DNA from: Clostridia bacterium
GTDB lineage: Bacteria; Bacillota; Clostridia; Oscillospirales; CAG-272
Length of the DNA stretch: 32,753 nt
Assembly (NCBI GenBank): GCA_017481265.1
Contig: JAFUPK010000045.1
Coordinates: 1 to 32,753 of the forward strand
Direction of reading: 5' to 3'
How positions within the stretch are numbered: the first letter of the stretch is position 1; every line of letters begins with the position of its first letter. This document shows positions 7,191 to 15,381 of the stretch, in pieces. Below the pieces are notes generated by a model. It did no database searches, was not told the DNA's origin, and saw only the letters and a list, made by a program, of their open reading frames with translations. The position numbers were made by a program, and so were the translations under genes.

Positions 7191-7748
7191 CTACATAAGC
7201 TTCTTGCCATCGGAGAAAGCCTTGCCGACAGTTTCGCCGAGGCTGATGTAGCTGTAGCGCACGGGGTCTAAGATGATAGCACCGAGCTTCTCCGGATCTA
7301 TAAGACCGTCGTCTGCAAGAACGGTCTCATCTGCCGAAACATTTACGATCTCACCGATGCATATTCCATCCTCGTTGAATTTTTTTAGCTTGCACTCTAT
7401 ACACATTGGAAGCTCATTTATGACAGGTGCATTGACAAATTCGGAAGGGGTAACGGTGAAGCCGGCTCTTTCCATTTTGTCAGGGACATTGTTCCCGGAA
7501 GCCAACCCGACGTAATCTGCCTCGGTAACGTGCGCCTTGTCTGCGAAGCTTACGGTAAACGCACCGCTTTCAAGTATATTTTTTGTGGTCTTGTGATCGT
7601 CCGCGAGAGAGATCATTATTTGATTTGCGTCATAGATACCGCCCCAGGCAGCATTCATACAACAGGCTTTGCCATGCTTATCGTAGGCGGCAACTATAAA
7701 TACCGGCATAGGATATACCCATGTCTTTGCTCCGAAATTCTTTCTCAT
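7191..7748 (-). CDS. Flavin reductase family protein (FMN-binding split barrel)
   Basis: The 185-residue protein begins MRKNFGAKTWVYPMPVFIVA and continues with CCMNAAWGGIYDANQIMISL, the FMN-binding split-barrel pattern of flavin reductase/HpaC-like flavoproteins, followed by TTKNILESGAFTVSFAD and EADYVGLASG. Such proteins bind FMN and reduce flavins or other acceptors with NAD(P)H; the physiological acceptor is unknown. The start at 7748 has GGAG about 8 nt upstream; the reading frame continues upstream to ~7811 but that would overlap the promoter hexamers. First gene of an operon with the PAS protein. Confidence 0.85.
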   Translation of the reverse strand: MRKNFGAKTWVYPMPVFIVAAYDKHGKACCMNAAWGGIYDANQIMISLADDHKTTKNILESGAFTVSFADKAHVTEADYVGLASGNNVPDKMERAGFTVTPSEFVNAPVINELPMCIECKLKKFNEDGICIGEIVNVSADETVLADDGLIDPEKLGAIILDPVRYSYISLGETVGKAFSDGKKLM

Positions 7749-7782
7749 TTTAATTTCTCCTTGCATTAAATATATTGGTTTT

Positions 7783-7811
7783 ATTATATTATATACTAAG
7801 GACGTTGTCAA
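7783..7811 (-). promoter_or_regulatory. Consensus sigma-A promoter of the flavin reductase operon
   Basis: Minus strand: TTGACA, exactly 17 nt, TATAAT, both hexamers perfect. About 35 nt upstream of the start at 7748. Confidence 0.85.
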
Positions 7812-7868
7812 TGAAAATATTGTAAAAGGTCATACTTGAGTGATGCACAAAAAAATAAGCTTTTGCAC

Positions 7869-7922
7869 TATGCCTAAAAAGCAAATGCATATGCCTAAAA
7901 AGTTTTATGCAGATGCATAAAA
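7869..7922. promoter_or_regulatory. Clustered direct and inverted repeats between divergent promoters
   Basis: TATGCCTAAAAAG occurs twice, starting at 7869 and 7890, exactly 21 bp apart (two helical turns). It is followed by an 8-bp inverted repeat TTTTATGC-AGAT-GCATAAAA (7903-7922). The cluster lies ~60-110 bp upstream of the flavin reductase promoter and ~75-130 bp upstream of the polysaccharide promoter. This looks like an activator or repressor site. The rest of the 7812-8175 gap holds only the promoter and operator listed separately. Confidence 0.45.
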
Positions 7923-7996
7923 TAATATAGCTGCCATATTTGTTGATAATCACAATGAATATCGCTGACAGAGGCGCTTTATTGTTACGCAGAAGG

Positions 7997-8025
7997 TTGA
8001 TTTTTTCATCATGATGATGTATAAT
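7997..8025 (+). promoter_or_regulatory. Promoter of the polysaccharide operon with palindromic spacer
   Basis: TTGATT, 17-nt spacer, TATAAT. The spacer contains the perfect 12-bp palindrome TCATCATGATGA (8006-8017). Transcription would start near 8032, leaving a ~145-nt leader before the first gene. Confidence 0.75.
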
Positions 8026-8035
8026 ATTAAGGATG

Positions 8036-8050
8036 AGATCATGTTGATCT
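8036..8050. promoter_or_regulatory. Inverted repeat just downstream of the +1 site
   Basis: AGATCA-TGT-TGATCT, a perfect 6-3-6 inverted repeat beginning about 10 bp after the -10 hexamer, where a repressor would block initiation or early elongation. The regulator is not in this window. Confidence 0.45.
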
Positions 8051-8175
8051 GTCAAACAAGAATGCCGAGGCGTTTCTTTGTGTATTCTCTGTAGGTGCGC
8101 CTGATATCCATACTTATCATTCTGGGGAAGAGCAGCTGCCATTTGCGGCATTGAATGTGCCTGCTCGTTATATAT

Positions 8176-8814
8176 ATGTACCGTCATGTAGTAAAACGCT
8201 TAATAGATATTCTTGTCTCCGGGGTGGCGATCCTTGTATTGTCTCCCGTATTTATCGTGCTGACTGTTCTCGGTGCTGCTTTGATGAAGGGAAATCCCTT
8301 TTTCACCCAGAGACGTCCGGGTAAGAACGAACGGATATTTAAGATGCTGAAGTTTCGTACGATGACCTGCGAAAAGGACGAAAACGGAGTTCTTCTTCCC
8401 GACGAAAAGCGTCTTACCTCCTATGGTAAGTGGCTCCGCAGTACATCGCTTGATGAGATACCCGAGCTTGTTAATATCTTTATCGGCAATATGTCCCTTG
8501 TGGGACCGCGTCCCCTTCTTCCCGAATATCTCCCGCTTTACAATTCGCATCAGAAGCGCCGTCATGAACTTCGTCCCGGTCTTACCGGGCTTGCTCAGAT
8601 AAACGGCAGAAATGCTATTAGCTGGGAGGATAAGTTTCGTCTTGACGTTGAGTACGTAGATTCCGTTTCATTCGTAGTTGACCTTAAGATATTCGTGGGA
8701 ACATTCGCCGCAGTGCTCAAGCGCGACGGCATCTCTGCTGAAAATTCAGCTACCGCAGAGCCTTTCCGCGGAACTGTCGAAAATAATGAAACGGAGAAGC
8801 TTGAGGTATTATGA
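8176..8814 (+). CDS. Undecaprenyl-phosphate sugar phosphotransferase (small PglC-like)
   Basis: This enzyme starts polymer assembly by moving a sugar-1-phosphate from a UDP-sugar to undecaprenyl phosphate at the inner membrane face. The ~212 residues match the minimal monotopic phosphoglycosyl transferase core (PF02397): one N-terminal re-entrant helix (VKRLIDILVSGVAILVLSP), then NPFFTQRRPGKN, KFRTM, the catalytic Asp-Glu in SLDEIPELVN, GPRPLLPEY and RPGLTGLAQINGR. The multi-span domain of WbaP is absent. The start is uncertain: the ATG at 8176 gives the usual MYRxVVKR N-terminus but has no SD; an upstream in-frame ATG at 8155 is no better. The next gene overlaps by 4 nt. Confidence 0.9.
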   Translation: MYRHVVKRLIDILVSGVAILVLSPVFIVLTVLGAALMKGNPFFTQRRPGKNERIFKMLKFRTMTCEKDENGVLLPDEKRLTSYGKWLRSTSLDEIPELVNIFIGNMSLVGPRPLLPEYLPLYNSHQKRRHELRPGLTGLAQINGRNAISWEDKFRLDVEYVDSVSFVVDLKIFVGTFAAVLKRDGISAENSATAEPFRGTVENNETEKLEVL

Positions 8815-9437
8815 ACGGCAATAGTAAGCTTATGATAATCGGTGCCGGAGGTCACGGCAGAGTTGTAAGGGATACTGCATCTCTCTGCGGATACAGTGAG
8901 ATATCCTTTCTCGATGACCGCCTTGTCGATGAGACCTGCAAGGTCAACATCTGCGGAGGTATCTCCGATTATGCGCAGTATCTTTCGGATCACGATTTCT
9001 TTGTAGCAATCGGCGACGGTACTGCCAGAAGGAAAATCTTCACAATGCTTTCGCAGGCAGGAGCATCTATTGCTGTGCTCATCCATCCTTCTGCAAGCAT
9101 AGGCGGAGATGTGACCGTAGGACGCGGAAGCGTCGTGATGGCCGGAGCAGTTATAACAAACTCTGCTGTTATCGGGGAAGGCGTTATCGTAAACACCTGT
9201 GCTTCTGTAGATCACGATTGTACTTTGGGCGATTTCGTCCACATTTCTGTCGGCGCACATCTTTGCGGAAGTGTGACTGTTGGGCAGGATGTGTTTATCG
9301 GAGCCGGCTCCACGGTGATAAATAATATTGACATATGCCCTTCTGCCGTCCTCGGTGCAGGCAGTGTGGTCGTAAAGAGTATAACTGAGGCAGGAACATA
9401 CATCGGGGTGCCTGCGCGAAAAGTAAAATCGGAGTGA
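8811..9437 (+). CDS. NeuD/PglD-like sugar acetyltransferase
   Basis: This 208-residue cytosolic protein has the NeuD/PglD architecture: an N-terminal Rossmann-like domain with IIGAGGHGRVVRD (residues 9-21) and a left-handed beta-helix of hexapeptide repeats (IGGDVTVGRGSVVMAGAVIT and later). The catalytic His region reads VDHDCTLGDFVHIS near 138-151. In PglD this histidine acetylates a UDP-4-amino-sugar; NeuD relatives acetylate sialic acid. Coupling by ATGA overlap to the PglC-like gene mimics the pglC-pglD pair. However, no aminotransferase that would make the 4-amino substrate is seen in the window, so the acceptor is unknown. Confidence 0.85.
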   Translation: MNGNSKLMIIGAGGHGRVVRDTASLCGYSEISFLDDRLVDETCKVNICGGISDYAQYLSDHDFFVAIGDGTARRKIFTMLSQAGASIAVLIHPSASIGGDVTVGRGSVVMAGAVITNSAVIGEGVIVNTCASVDHDCTLGDFVHISVGAHLCGSVTVGQDVFIGAGSTVINNIDICPSAVLGAGSVVVKSITEAGTYIGVPARKVKSE

Positions 9438-9441
9438 ACAT

Positions 9442-10608
9442 ATGAATCTTGTTTTGACCCTTGTATTTTCGCTTTCATTGCTGACAGCGTTTTTTGCAAT
9501 GGTTGGTTATCCACTTCTTCTGAAGCTTCTTGATTGGCTGATAAAGCCTGATCCCATTGCTAAGGATACGTCATATGAGCCGACGGTCACTTATATGATC
9601 GTTGCACACAATGAGGAGAAGGTGATAAAGGACAAGCTTTTAAACTCTCTTCAGATCGAGTATCCGTCTGATAAGCTTGAGGTGCTTGTGGCGGCTGACA
9701 ATTGTACAGATGCTACCTGTGAGATCGTCAAGGAATTTTCAAGGGAGCATCCGGAAATGAAGCTCACCCTTTATCAGACGAAGGAACGAAAGGGTAAGAC
9801 CAACGCGCAAAACGAAGCGCAAAAGCTTGTGACATCGGAGCTTCTTGTTATGACAGATGCAAACAGCATGGTTAAGGCAGATGCGGTGCGCGAGCTTGTG
9901 ACCTCGTTTTCAAGCGATGATATAGTGTATGTGTGCGGAAAGCTCGTTTACAGCAATTCCGACAATCTGACGGCAGACTCTGAGTCCTCTTATTGGGATA
10001 TTGATCTTGCAATGCGTGATATCGAATCCCGCTTCAAGACGATAACTGCGGGAAACGGAGCTCTTTACGCCTGCCGAAACGATTCTTATATTGATTTTCC
10101 CCCTGCACATTGCCACGACAGCTCAATGCCATATGAATATGCGATACGGGGCAAAAGATGCCTCTTTGAGCCAAAGGCTGTAGCTGTAGAGAAGGCAGGC
10201 GAGAATGATTCCGATGAGTTCGGACGTAAGGTGAGAATGAACCGGATAATTCCGCGAACCCTTGCAAACGGCTTCAAGATATTAAACGTGTTCAAATACG
10301 GATATTTCAGCCTGTTCTTTTTCGGACACCGTATATGCAGATATTCTCTGTGGATCGCTCATTTGGCTGCGTTTATCGCTCCTATGATCGGCGGGATACT
10401 TGGGAATGTATTTTGGCTTTCGGTTCTTACAGCAGAGATTGTAGCTTATGCTTTGGCTGTTGTTGCTCGTGTGATGAAGCCTAAGAGCAAGCTGTTACGC
10501 CTTTGGGGTTATTATGTTATGACCGTTGCCGCACAGCTTGTGGGTGTTTGCCGTGTTATTGTCGGTAAATCCAACGGAACATGGGAAAAGGCTGAAAGCA
10601 CCCGATAA
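9442..10608 (+). CDS. Membrane-anchored family 2 glycosyltransferase
   Basis: This is a 388-residue processive-type GT-A enzyme at the membrane. An N-terminal span (LVFSLSLLTAFFAMVGYPLL) precedes the catalytic domain with MIVAHNEEKVI, AADNCTD, the metal-binding TDAN near 138, GNGALYA near 196, and a candidate acceptor segment KVRMNRI. The C-terminal third has three or more spans (SLWIAHLAAFIAPMIGGILG and following). The layout is like that of hyaluronan/poly-GlcNAc-synthase relatives, but the usual Q/RxxRW is not evident, so it may add single sugars. It lies 4 nt after the acetyltransferase. Donor and acceptor unknown. Confidence 0.85.
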   Translation: MNLVLTLVFSLSLLTAFFAMVGYPLLLKLLDWLIKPDPIAKDTSYEPTVTYMIVAHNEEKVIKDKLLNSLQIEYPSDKLEVLVAADNCTDATCEIVKEFSREHPEMKLTLYQTKERKGKTNAQNEAQKLVTSELLVMTDANSMVKADAVRELVTSFSSDDIVYVCGKLVYSNSDNLTADSESSYWDIDLAMRDIESRFKTITAGNGALYACRNDSYIDFPPAHCHDSSMPYEYAIRGKRCLFEPKAVAVEKAGENDSDEFGRKVRMNRIIPRTLANGFKILNVFKYGYFSLFFFGHRICRYSLWIAHLAAFIAPMIGGILGNVFWLSVLTAEIVAYALAVVARVMKPKSKLLRLWGYYVMTVAAQLVGVCRVIVGKSNGTWEKAESTR

Positions 10609-10636
10609 TATGGATTGCTGAGGGATCTGTTTGAGA

Positions 10637-10700
10637 GCAGGTATCTTGATATTGGCAGAATTTTTATCGCTTTATCAGCTTTAAGCTTAAGAAGACCTGC
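10637..10700 (+). other. Weak long-range hairpin in the 171-nt gap inside the operon
   Basis: GCAGGT at 10637 can pair with ACCTGC at 10695, with partly matching inner bases. This gap is the longest inside the glycosyltransferase block. I see no convincing promoter or gene in it. Confidence 0.25.
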
Positions 10701-10779
10701 ATGAAAGATCAAGCGCTCCTCATATTAAAATACATATTATATGGTCATTATTTGAATCGACGGCTGAAAGGAGATCAGT

Positions 10780-11556
10780 ATGACGCTGCAAGTGTTGGTG
10801 GCAACGATGGATCAGTCAGACCATAGCTTGCTTGATAAAATGAATATAAATTCGGATGTAATAGTCGGCAACCAGTGTTCTGTTGACTCTGTGGAAAGAT
10901 TTGATTATAAGGGACATTCCGCTGTATACCTGAACTTTGCGGAACGTGGAGTAGGTCTCAACAGGAATAATGCTTTGATGCGGGCTGAAGCAGATGTTTG
11001 CATTTTTGCTGACGATGATGTGGTGTATTACGACGGATACTCCGAAACAGTAATTAATGCCTTTCACGAGAATCCCGAAGCGGACGTTATACTGTTCAAT
11101 ATTGACGAAGAAGATTCCAAACGGTACCGTATACAAAAAAAACACAGGGTCGGACGCTTTAATTATCTCCGTTACGGAACTGTCAGAATAGCTGTCAGGC
11201 TGAAAAGCATCAAGGAAAACGGTATTTATTTCAATCAGACATTCGGAGGCGGGACAGAGCATTGCCATGGAGAAGACAACCTCTTTTTGAATGCTTGCCT
11301 TAATAAAGGTCTAAAAATTATTGCACTTCCGATATCTGTTTTACAGTTGAAAAATGAAAGAATGTCCAGCTGGAATCGAGGCTATGACAAAAAATATCTT
11401 GAGGATCAAGGGCATCTGTACCATGCGCTTTCACCTCGCTTTTGGAGATTGCTGTGCTTGCAAGACTCTTTCCGCAGACGTCATAGCTACAGGGATGTTG
11501 CCACAGTACTTGAGGCATATAGAATTATGGTTTCATCCGTGCGAAGCGGCGGATAA
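10780..11556 (+). CDS. Family 2 glycosyltransferase (GT-A fold)
   Basis: The 258 residues start with LQVLVATMDQSDHSLLDKMN and show GNQC, GVGLNRNNALMRAEAD, the metal-binding triad ADDDV near 76-80, and a GTEHCHGEDNLFL segment near 160-172 whose E-D pair fits the catalytic base of GT2 enzymes. There is no membrane span. It probably transfers one sugar from a nucleotide-sugar to the lipid-linked repeat unit. AAAGGAG lies ~7 nt before the ATG. Donor unknown. Confidence 0.85.
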   Translation: MTLQVLVATMDQSDHSLLDKMNINSDVIVGNQCSVDSVERFDYKGHSAVYLNFAERGVGLNRNNALMRAEADVCIFADDDVVYYDGYSETVINAFHENPEADVILFNIDEEDSKRYRIQKKHRVGRFNYLRYGTVRIAVRLKSIKENGIYFNQTFGGGTEHCHGEDNLFLNACLNKGLKIIALPISVLQLKNERMSSWNRGYDKKYLEDQGHLYHALSPRFWRLLCLQDSFRRRHSYRDVATVLEAYRIMVSSVRSGG

Positions 11557-11585
11557 TACTTCTTTTTGAAAAACGGATATATAAC

Positions 11586-12872
11586 ATGAAATTTTTGCTT
11601 ATAACCAAGGACTATCCCCCGATCCCCGATGCTTCCGGCAGGATCGTTTCAAATATTGCACAGTGCCTTGTAAGGTGCGGTCATAAGGTTGACGTTCTGG
11701 CGCGGTTTCCTGAGCAAACGGAGCCTATTGAGTATGACAGCGGAGAGATAGTCATAAGCTTTCCTTACTCATATTGGGAAAAAAAGCTCCGCCATTTCAA
11801 AAGCGGTAAGGCAAGCTTTGCCGATAAGCTCTCCTTTAAGGCGCTCTCTATGCTGCGCAAGGTACTTCTCGCCTTAAGGATCAAAAGCTTTCCCGATTCC
11901 GAGCCGATTGTTACAAAGCGAATGACAGCTTTGGCAAAAAAGCTTGCGGAAAGGGAAGGGTATGATTGTGCTGTCGCGTTCTTCCGCCCGTTTTCCAATC
12001 TTGCCGTTCTCGGAAAACTAAGTGATAGCTTTCCAACCATGACAGCAGTAGCATACATCTTTGATCTCGTTGAGCAGAGCTCAAGACCCGGATATATGCC
12101 CGTCGGACTTTACAATCGGCTTATCGAACGCGGAGACCGAAGAGTGTTTGAATCTGCCGATGCTGTGGTCCTTCCTACGGCGGCACGTAATACAAAAAGA
12201 GCTCTGTACCGTGAGTTTGCCCATAAAATACTGTATCTTGAGTTTCCGACTTTTTTACCGAGCAATGATTCAGCGGTGTCCGCTGTTGATGACGGAAAGC
12301 TGAGATTTCTCTATGCGGGGACTCTTAATACCTCATACAGAAATCCTGTAAGGCTTCTCGAACTTCTCGATAAGCTTGCAAGACTAAACGACGATCGCAG
12401 GATCGTGCTTGATGTATATGGCGGCGGTGACTGCTTTGATCTTATGAACTCATTTGAACACGCGGACAATCTTGAGATCATATGCCACGGACCCGTAGAT
12501 GCCGATACAGTGGGAGAGGCGATGAAAAGCGCCCATGTCCTTGTAAATATCGCAAATTCCTATAAGTCTCTTGTGCCCAGTAAGATATTTGAGCTGTTTT
12601 CAAAAGGAAAGCCTGTGCTAAATGTGTCAACAAACGGTGATGACGGCTCATTCCCGTATTTTGAAAGATACCCCCTTGCATGGACGTTCCATTCAGAGCG
12701 TGAGATCAATACCAAGGCAGCTTCAGAGCTTGAAGCATTTGTTGCTGAGAGCATAGGAAAAGCTGTGCCGAAAGAGCTTCTCTTTGAGGAGTTCGGCGAG
12801 CATACTCCCGAAAGAGTCGTAAGCACTCTTTTAAAAAGGATCGAGGTTTTGCATGACCCTTGCACGAAATAA
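11586..12872 (+). CDS. Family 4-like glycosyltransferase (GT-B fold)
   Basis: A 428-residue GT-B enzyme. The N-terminal domain begins KFLLITKDYPPIPDASGRIV with the glycine-containing acceptor loop and GHKVDVLAR; the C-terminal domain has LRFLYAGTLNTSYRNPVRLL near 235, DVYGGGD, and VPSKIFELFSKGKPVLNVS near 335, the donor-phosphate region of GT4 enzymes. It lies 29 nt after the previous gene, with only a weak SD. Its last 20 nt overlap the next gene. It likely adds one sugar of the repeat unit; donor unknown. Confidence 0.85.
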   Translation: MKFLLITKDYPPIPDASGRIVSNIAQCLVRCGHKVDVLARFPEQTEPIEYDSGEIVISFPYSYWEKKLRHFKSGKASFADKLSFKALSMLRKVLLALRIKSFPDSEPIVTKRMTALAKKLAEREGYDCAVAFFRPFSNLAVLGKLSDSFPTMTAVAYIFDLVEQSSRPGYMPVGLYNRLIERGDRRVFESADAVVLPTAARNTKRALYREFAHKILYLEFPTFLPSNDSAVSAVDDGKLRFLYAGTLNTSYRNPVRLLELLDKLARLNDDRRIVLDVYGGGDCFDLMNSFEHADNLEIICHGPVDADTVGEAMKSAHVLVNIANSYKSLVPSKIFELFSKGKPVLNVSTNGDDGSFPYFERYPLAWTFHSEREINTKAASELEAFVAESIGKAVPKELLFEEFGEHTPERVVSTLLKRIEVLHDPCTK

Positions 12873-14094
12873 AAGTATACTCTATATTTCCACATTCCTT
12901 ATACTATATGCTTCAACGAGCTTTTTTTGCAAGAATCTTTTAAGCGAATCGGTTAATATCTGCATTTGTCTTGTTGCAGTAGCAGCTGTGATCGCCACAA
13001 ACCTTCCTGTGCGTGTTAACAGAAATGCCGCTCTCGTATTCGTGATGCTCAGTATAATAGGTGTGGTATCATCGTTGCTTGCATCCGACAGTACGATCTT
13101 TTTGGCATATCCCATAATATCAATGGGGATCGCACTTATGTATGTATCATGCGTAAGCTTCGATGAATTCAGAAACGTATATGTCACCATAATGGTGTTT
13201 TTGTGCGCCTTTGCTGTTGCTGTGTATATTATAACTCTTTTTTTTCCGTTTATCATAAGGCTTATGCCCGTTATGGTGAACAAGTCTCAAAGCAGAGCGT
13301 ACAATTTTTTGTTTGCCATTGTCCGCGATACATCCTTCGTTCGTGTAGAAGGCATCTTCTGGGAACCGGGAGCCTTCCAGACCTTTATTTGCCTTGCGCT
13401 TTTGATGCTTGCAAATGGGCGCAGCAGGTATAAGCGAGTAAAGATACTGATCTTATATACTGCTCTGCTTTTTACCTTCTCAATTACCGGGTACATCGCA
13501 GGATATATTGCGCTCATTCTGCTCCTTTTCAAAAGTGAGAGTAAGAGCAGATTTAAAATGATCAAGATACTCCTTACTCTTGGAGCTTTTGTCATCGTCG
13601 GTGTGATCGTGCTGAATATGCTTCCCGATACTCTCGGCGGTGTGAGATTCGGACTTGATAAGATCACCGAATTTTTAAGCGGTACCTCTGATGAGCGAGT
13701 AACCTCAGCAAGTGTCCGATTTGATGCTATCTATTATCCCCTCAATTTGTTTGCGGATAATCCTGTTATCGGTGCGGGCAGATCGGGTCTTGAGGGACTT
13801 TCGGAGAATATGCTCCACGGTATGTTTACCTGTACTCCCATCAATTACTTTGCAATGTATGGCATTTTTTACGGTGCTGTTGCAATGTACTGCTATTATA
13901 AGGCTGTATCTGTGTCAAGCTACACGTTTTATAACGCTATAGCCTTTTCTGTATTCCTTGTTACAGTATTGTCCGAGCAATATGTCAGTTATCCGATAAT
14001 CAATTTGTTTCTCATGTACGGTGCCTGCAAGGTTCGCTTTCGCAGAAAACGAAGTCTTATGGGCATTAAAGAAAGGTACGGTGACAGCTTATGA
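12853..14094 (+). CDS. Wzy-like O-antigen/capsule polymerase
   Basis: A 413-residue polytopic membrane protein with about ten to twelve hydrophobic spans and few soluble stretches. The longest loop holds SFVRVEGIFWEPGAFQTFIC near 160-180, a segment typical of Wzy-type polymerases in Firmicutes clusters, and a second loop holds NPVIGAGRSGLEG near 305. Wzy enzymes join lipid-linked repeat units on the outer face of the membrane. Assignment rests on topology, the WEPGAFQ segment and neighbours (flippase, GTs), as these proteins share little sequence. GAGG precedes the ATG inside the previous gene, suggesting translational coupling. Confidence 0.8.
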   Translation: MTLARNKSILYISTFLILYASTSFFCKNLLSESVNICICLVAVAAVIATNLPVRVNRNAALVFVMLSIIGVVSSLLASDSTIFLAYPIISMGIALMYVSCVSFDEFRNVYVTIMVFLCAFAVAVYIITLFFPFIIRLMPVMVNKSQSRAYNFLFAIVRDTSFVRVEGIFWEPGAFQTFICLALLMLANGRSRYKRVKILILYTALLFTFSITGYIAGYIALILLLFKSESKSRFKMIKILLTLGAFVIVGVIVLNMLPDTLGGVRFGLDKITEFLSGTSDERVTSASVRFDAIYYPLNLFADNPVIGAGRSGLEGLSENMLHGMFTCTPINYFAMYGIFYGAVAMYCYYKAVSVSSYTFYNAIAFSVFLVTVLSEQYVSYPIINLFLMYGACKVRFRRKRSLMGIKERYGDSL

Positions 14095-15350
14095 AGATAC
14101 TTTGGGCGGTAAATACCCTTTCTCCATATGCTGCAGAGGCTTTGGACATAAGCTCATCTCATGCGATCTCTTGGGTCGAGGCAATGAGCTGTGAGCTTAA
14201 AGGGCGCGAGGGGGTATCTCTTGCCATCGCTGTATGCGGCGGCAAAAAGGTCACTTCGATGATAAAAAAAGAGATAGACTCCGTAACTTACTATGTCCTG
14301 CCGTATGATGTATTGAGGAACGATCGCTGGGGCGAGGTGATCTCGGATTTTTGTCCGGATATCATTCATGTTTACGGCTGTGAAAACGCAAAGAATCTTC
14401 CGCTTATTGAGTCTTACGCAAAAAAGTACCCGATGATAATATCTCTTCAGGGAATAATCCACGCATATCACAGATATTATTACGCAGGAATGACAAGGGG
14501 AGAGATACTGACAAGTATTACAGCCGGGGATCTGCTCCTGAAGCGAAGTATTTTTCACGGAAAGCGCAGGTTCAAAAAACAGGCAGAGCTTGAGAGACGT
14601 ATGCTGTGCGGTGTTTCCTATGTGGAAGGCAGATCCGATTGGGACAGAGTCTTTTCGGAGTGCGTAAACCGCCGACTCAAGTATTATCATTGTCCGAGAA
14701 TGATCCGCCGTCCGTTTTATGAAAAAAGCTGGAATGCTGAGGGCATTGAAAAGCATACCATCCTCGTTCACCAGGCATCCTATCCCATAAAGGGGCTTCA
14801 TGTGATGCTGGAGGCTCTTGATATTATAAGAAGCTATTATCCCGATGTGAAAATGTATATTGCGGGAAACATTGACTTTAACCCAAAAACCTTAAAGAAA
14901 AAGCTTCTCTATACCGGATATACAAGATTCATAAAAAAGAAGATAAAGAAGCTGGGACTTGAAAATAATATAGAATTTACGGGTTATCTTGATGCTGAAG
15001 CGATGGCACAAAAGCTTTCACGGGTCAATGTTTGTGTTGTTCCGTCGGCAATTGAAAATGCGCCCAATGCACTTGCGGAAGCAATGCTTGTGGGTACACC
15101 TTGCGTTTCAAGCTACGCAGGTGGCTCTCCGGATATGCTCATGGACGGGAAATGCGGTCTGCTATACCGTTTTGAAGAGCCTGAGATGCTGGCGTACAGA
15201 GTAAGGTGCTATTTTGATGCTCCAAAGCTTGCGGCTGATAAGTCACAGTGTGCTAAGGAAATAGCTCGCAGCCGTCATGAACCAAATAAGCTTTGCGAGA
15301 TACTTTCGGGAATATATACTCAGGTTATCTCTGATTATAATGGCAAATGA
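14091..15350 (+). CDS. Family 4 glycosyltransferase (GT-B fold)
   Basis: The 419-residue enzyme shows a clear GT4 C-terminal half: ILVHQASYPIKGLHVMLEAL near 225, VKMYIAGN, IEFTGYLDAEAMAQKL near 300, and the retaining-GT E-x7-E motif in IENAPNALAEAMLVGTPCVS (E322/E330 approx.), then AGGSPDML. The N-terminal half (NTLSPYAAEALDISSSHAIS, then DIIHVYGCENA) is the acceptor domain. Its ATG overlaps the stop of the polymerase gene (ATGA). It is predicted to add one repeat-unit sugar on the inner membrane face; donor unknown. Confidence 0.9.
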   Translation: MKILWAVNTLSPYAAEALDISSSHAISWVEAMSCELKGREGVSLAIAVCGGKKVTSMIKKEIDSVTYYVLPYDVLRNDRWGEVISDFCPDIIHVYGCENAKNLPLIESYAKKYPMIISLQGIIHAYHRYYYAGMTRGEILTSITAGDLLLKRSIFHGKRRFKKQAELERRMLCGVSYVEGRSDWDRVFSECVNRRLKYYHCPRMIRRPFYEKSWNAEGIEKHTILVHQASYPIKGLHVMLEALDIIRSYYPDVKMYIAGNIDFNPKTLKKKLLYTGYTRFIKKKIKKLGLENNIEFTGYLDAEAMAQKLSRVNVCVVPSAIENAPNALAEAMLVGTPCVSSYAGGSPDMLMDGKCGLLYRFEEPEMLAYRVRCYFDAPKLAADKSQCAKEIARSRHEPNKLCEILSGIYTQVISDYNGK

Positions 15351-15381
15351 CAGGGTTTGCGGGGGAGAAAACGGTTAAGCT

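Noticed and set aside
10701..10826. 42-codon ORF starting ATG-AAA-GAT in the gap before the second GT2 gene
   Set aside because: No Shine-Dalgarno, runs out of frame into a clear glycosyltransferase gene; taken as chance.
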